From: an uncultured Atopobium sp.
GTDB taxonomy: Bacteria > Actinomycetota > Coriobacteriia > Coriobacteriales > Atopobiaceae
DNA length: 14,791 bases
Reading direction: 5' to 3'
Assembly: GCA_947252455.1 (NCBI GenBank)
Contig: CAMXVQ010000024.1
Location: 1-14,791, forward strand
Part shown: positions 14,720-14,791 of the stretch, piece by piece
Layout of the letters: each line of letters begins with the position of its first letter
Numbering within the stretch: the stretch's first letter is position 1
Notes under the pieces: model-generated
Seen by the model: only the letters and a program-made list of their open reading frames with translations
Database searches by the model: none
What the model was told of the DNA's origin: nothing
Translations under genes and position numbers: made by a program

Positions 14720-14791
14720 CTAATATTGAATGGATTTTAGCTCGTGGAATTCTACTCTTTAATGTTTGTGTGCTTTTGTGCACTGTTGTGC

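Overview
The window looks like a chromosomal segment of a low-GC actinobacterium. The best guess is class Coriobacteriia, family Atopobiaceae (Lancefieldella/Atopobium/Fannyhessea-like). The evidence is an actinobacterial-type helicase with a DUF3516-like C-terminus, an SPFH protein beside an Arc-type ribbon-helix-helix protein, moderate GC content, and strong AAAGGA/AGGAGG ribosome binding sites. The genus is an inference from protein character, not from a search.

Layout, left to right. (1) 1-1059: the 3' part of groEL on the + strand, closed by a strong terminator. (2) 1257-2354: a type I L-asparaginase on the - strand, convergent with groEL. (3) 2355-2770: a divergent intergenic region with a direct repeat and a possible 19-codon ORF. 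(4) 2771-6396: a zinc acquisition block on the + strand. It holds a ZinT-domain lipoprotein, an internal terminator hairpin, a Tat-type ZnuA lipoprotein carrying a large unexplained insertion, the ABC ATPase ZnuC and the permease ZnuB, and it ends in a strong bidirectional terminator. (5) 6521-7870 on the - strand: an SPFH/band-7 membrane protein followed by a small ribbon-helix-helix DNA-binding protein, with a 28-bp dyad in the promoter region of the pair. (6) 8056-8856 on the - strand: a Cof-type HAD phosphatase. (7) 9055-11603 on the - strand: a peroxide-defence pair. ahpC lies upstream. Downstream is an AhpF-like flavoprotein whose thioredoxin-fold module sits at the C-terminus instead of the N-terminus. 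A terminator and a 44-bp tandem repeat separate the two. (8) 11769-14630 on the - strand: a large DExH helicase with a DUF3516-like C-terminus and a Thr/Val/Asp repeat linker.

How the genes work together. The ZinT lipoprotein and the ZnuA lipoprotein together match the two halves of streptococcal AdcA (ZnuA-like domain plus ZinT domain), but here they are separate proteins. They probably capture zinc outside the membrane and pass it to ZnuB/ZnuC. The flavoprotein probably passes NAD(P)H electrons through its two CxxC centres to reduce AhpC.

There are no rRNAs, tRNAs, CRISPR arrays, insertion sequences or phage genes. The observations most worth a second look are the ZnuA insertion domain, the reversed-order AhpF-like protein with the 44-bp repeats in its leader, and the SPFH/RHH pair with its promoter dyad.
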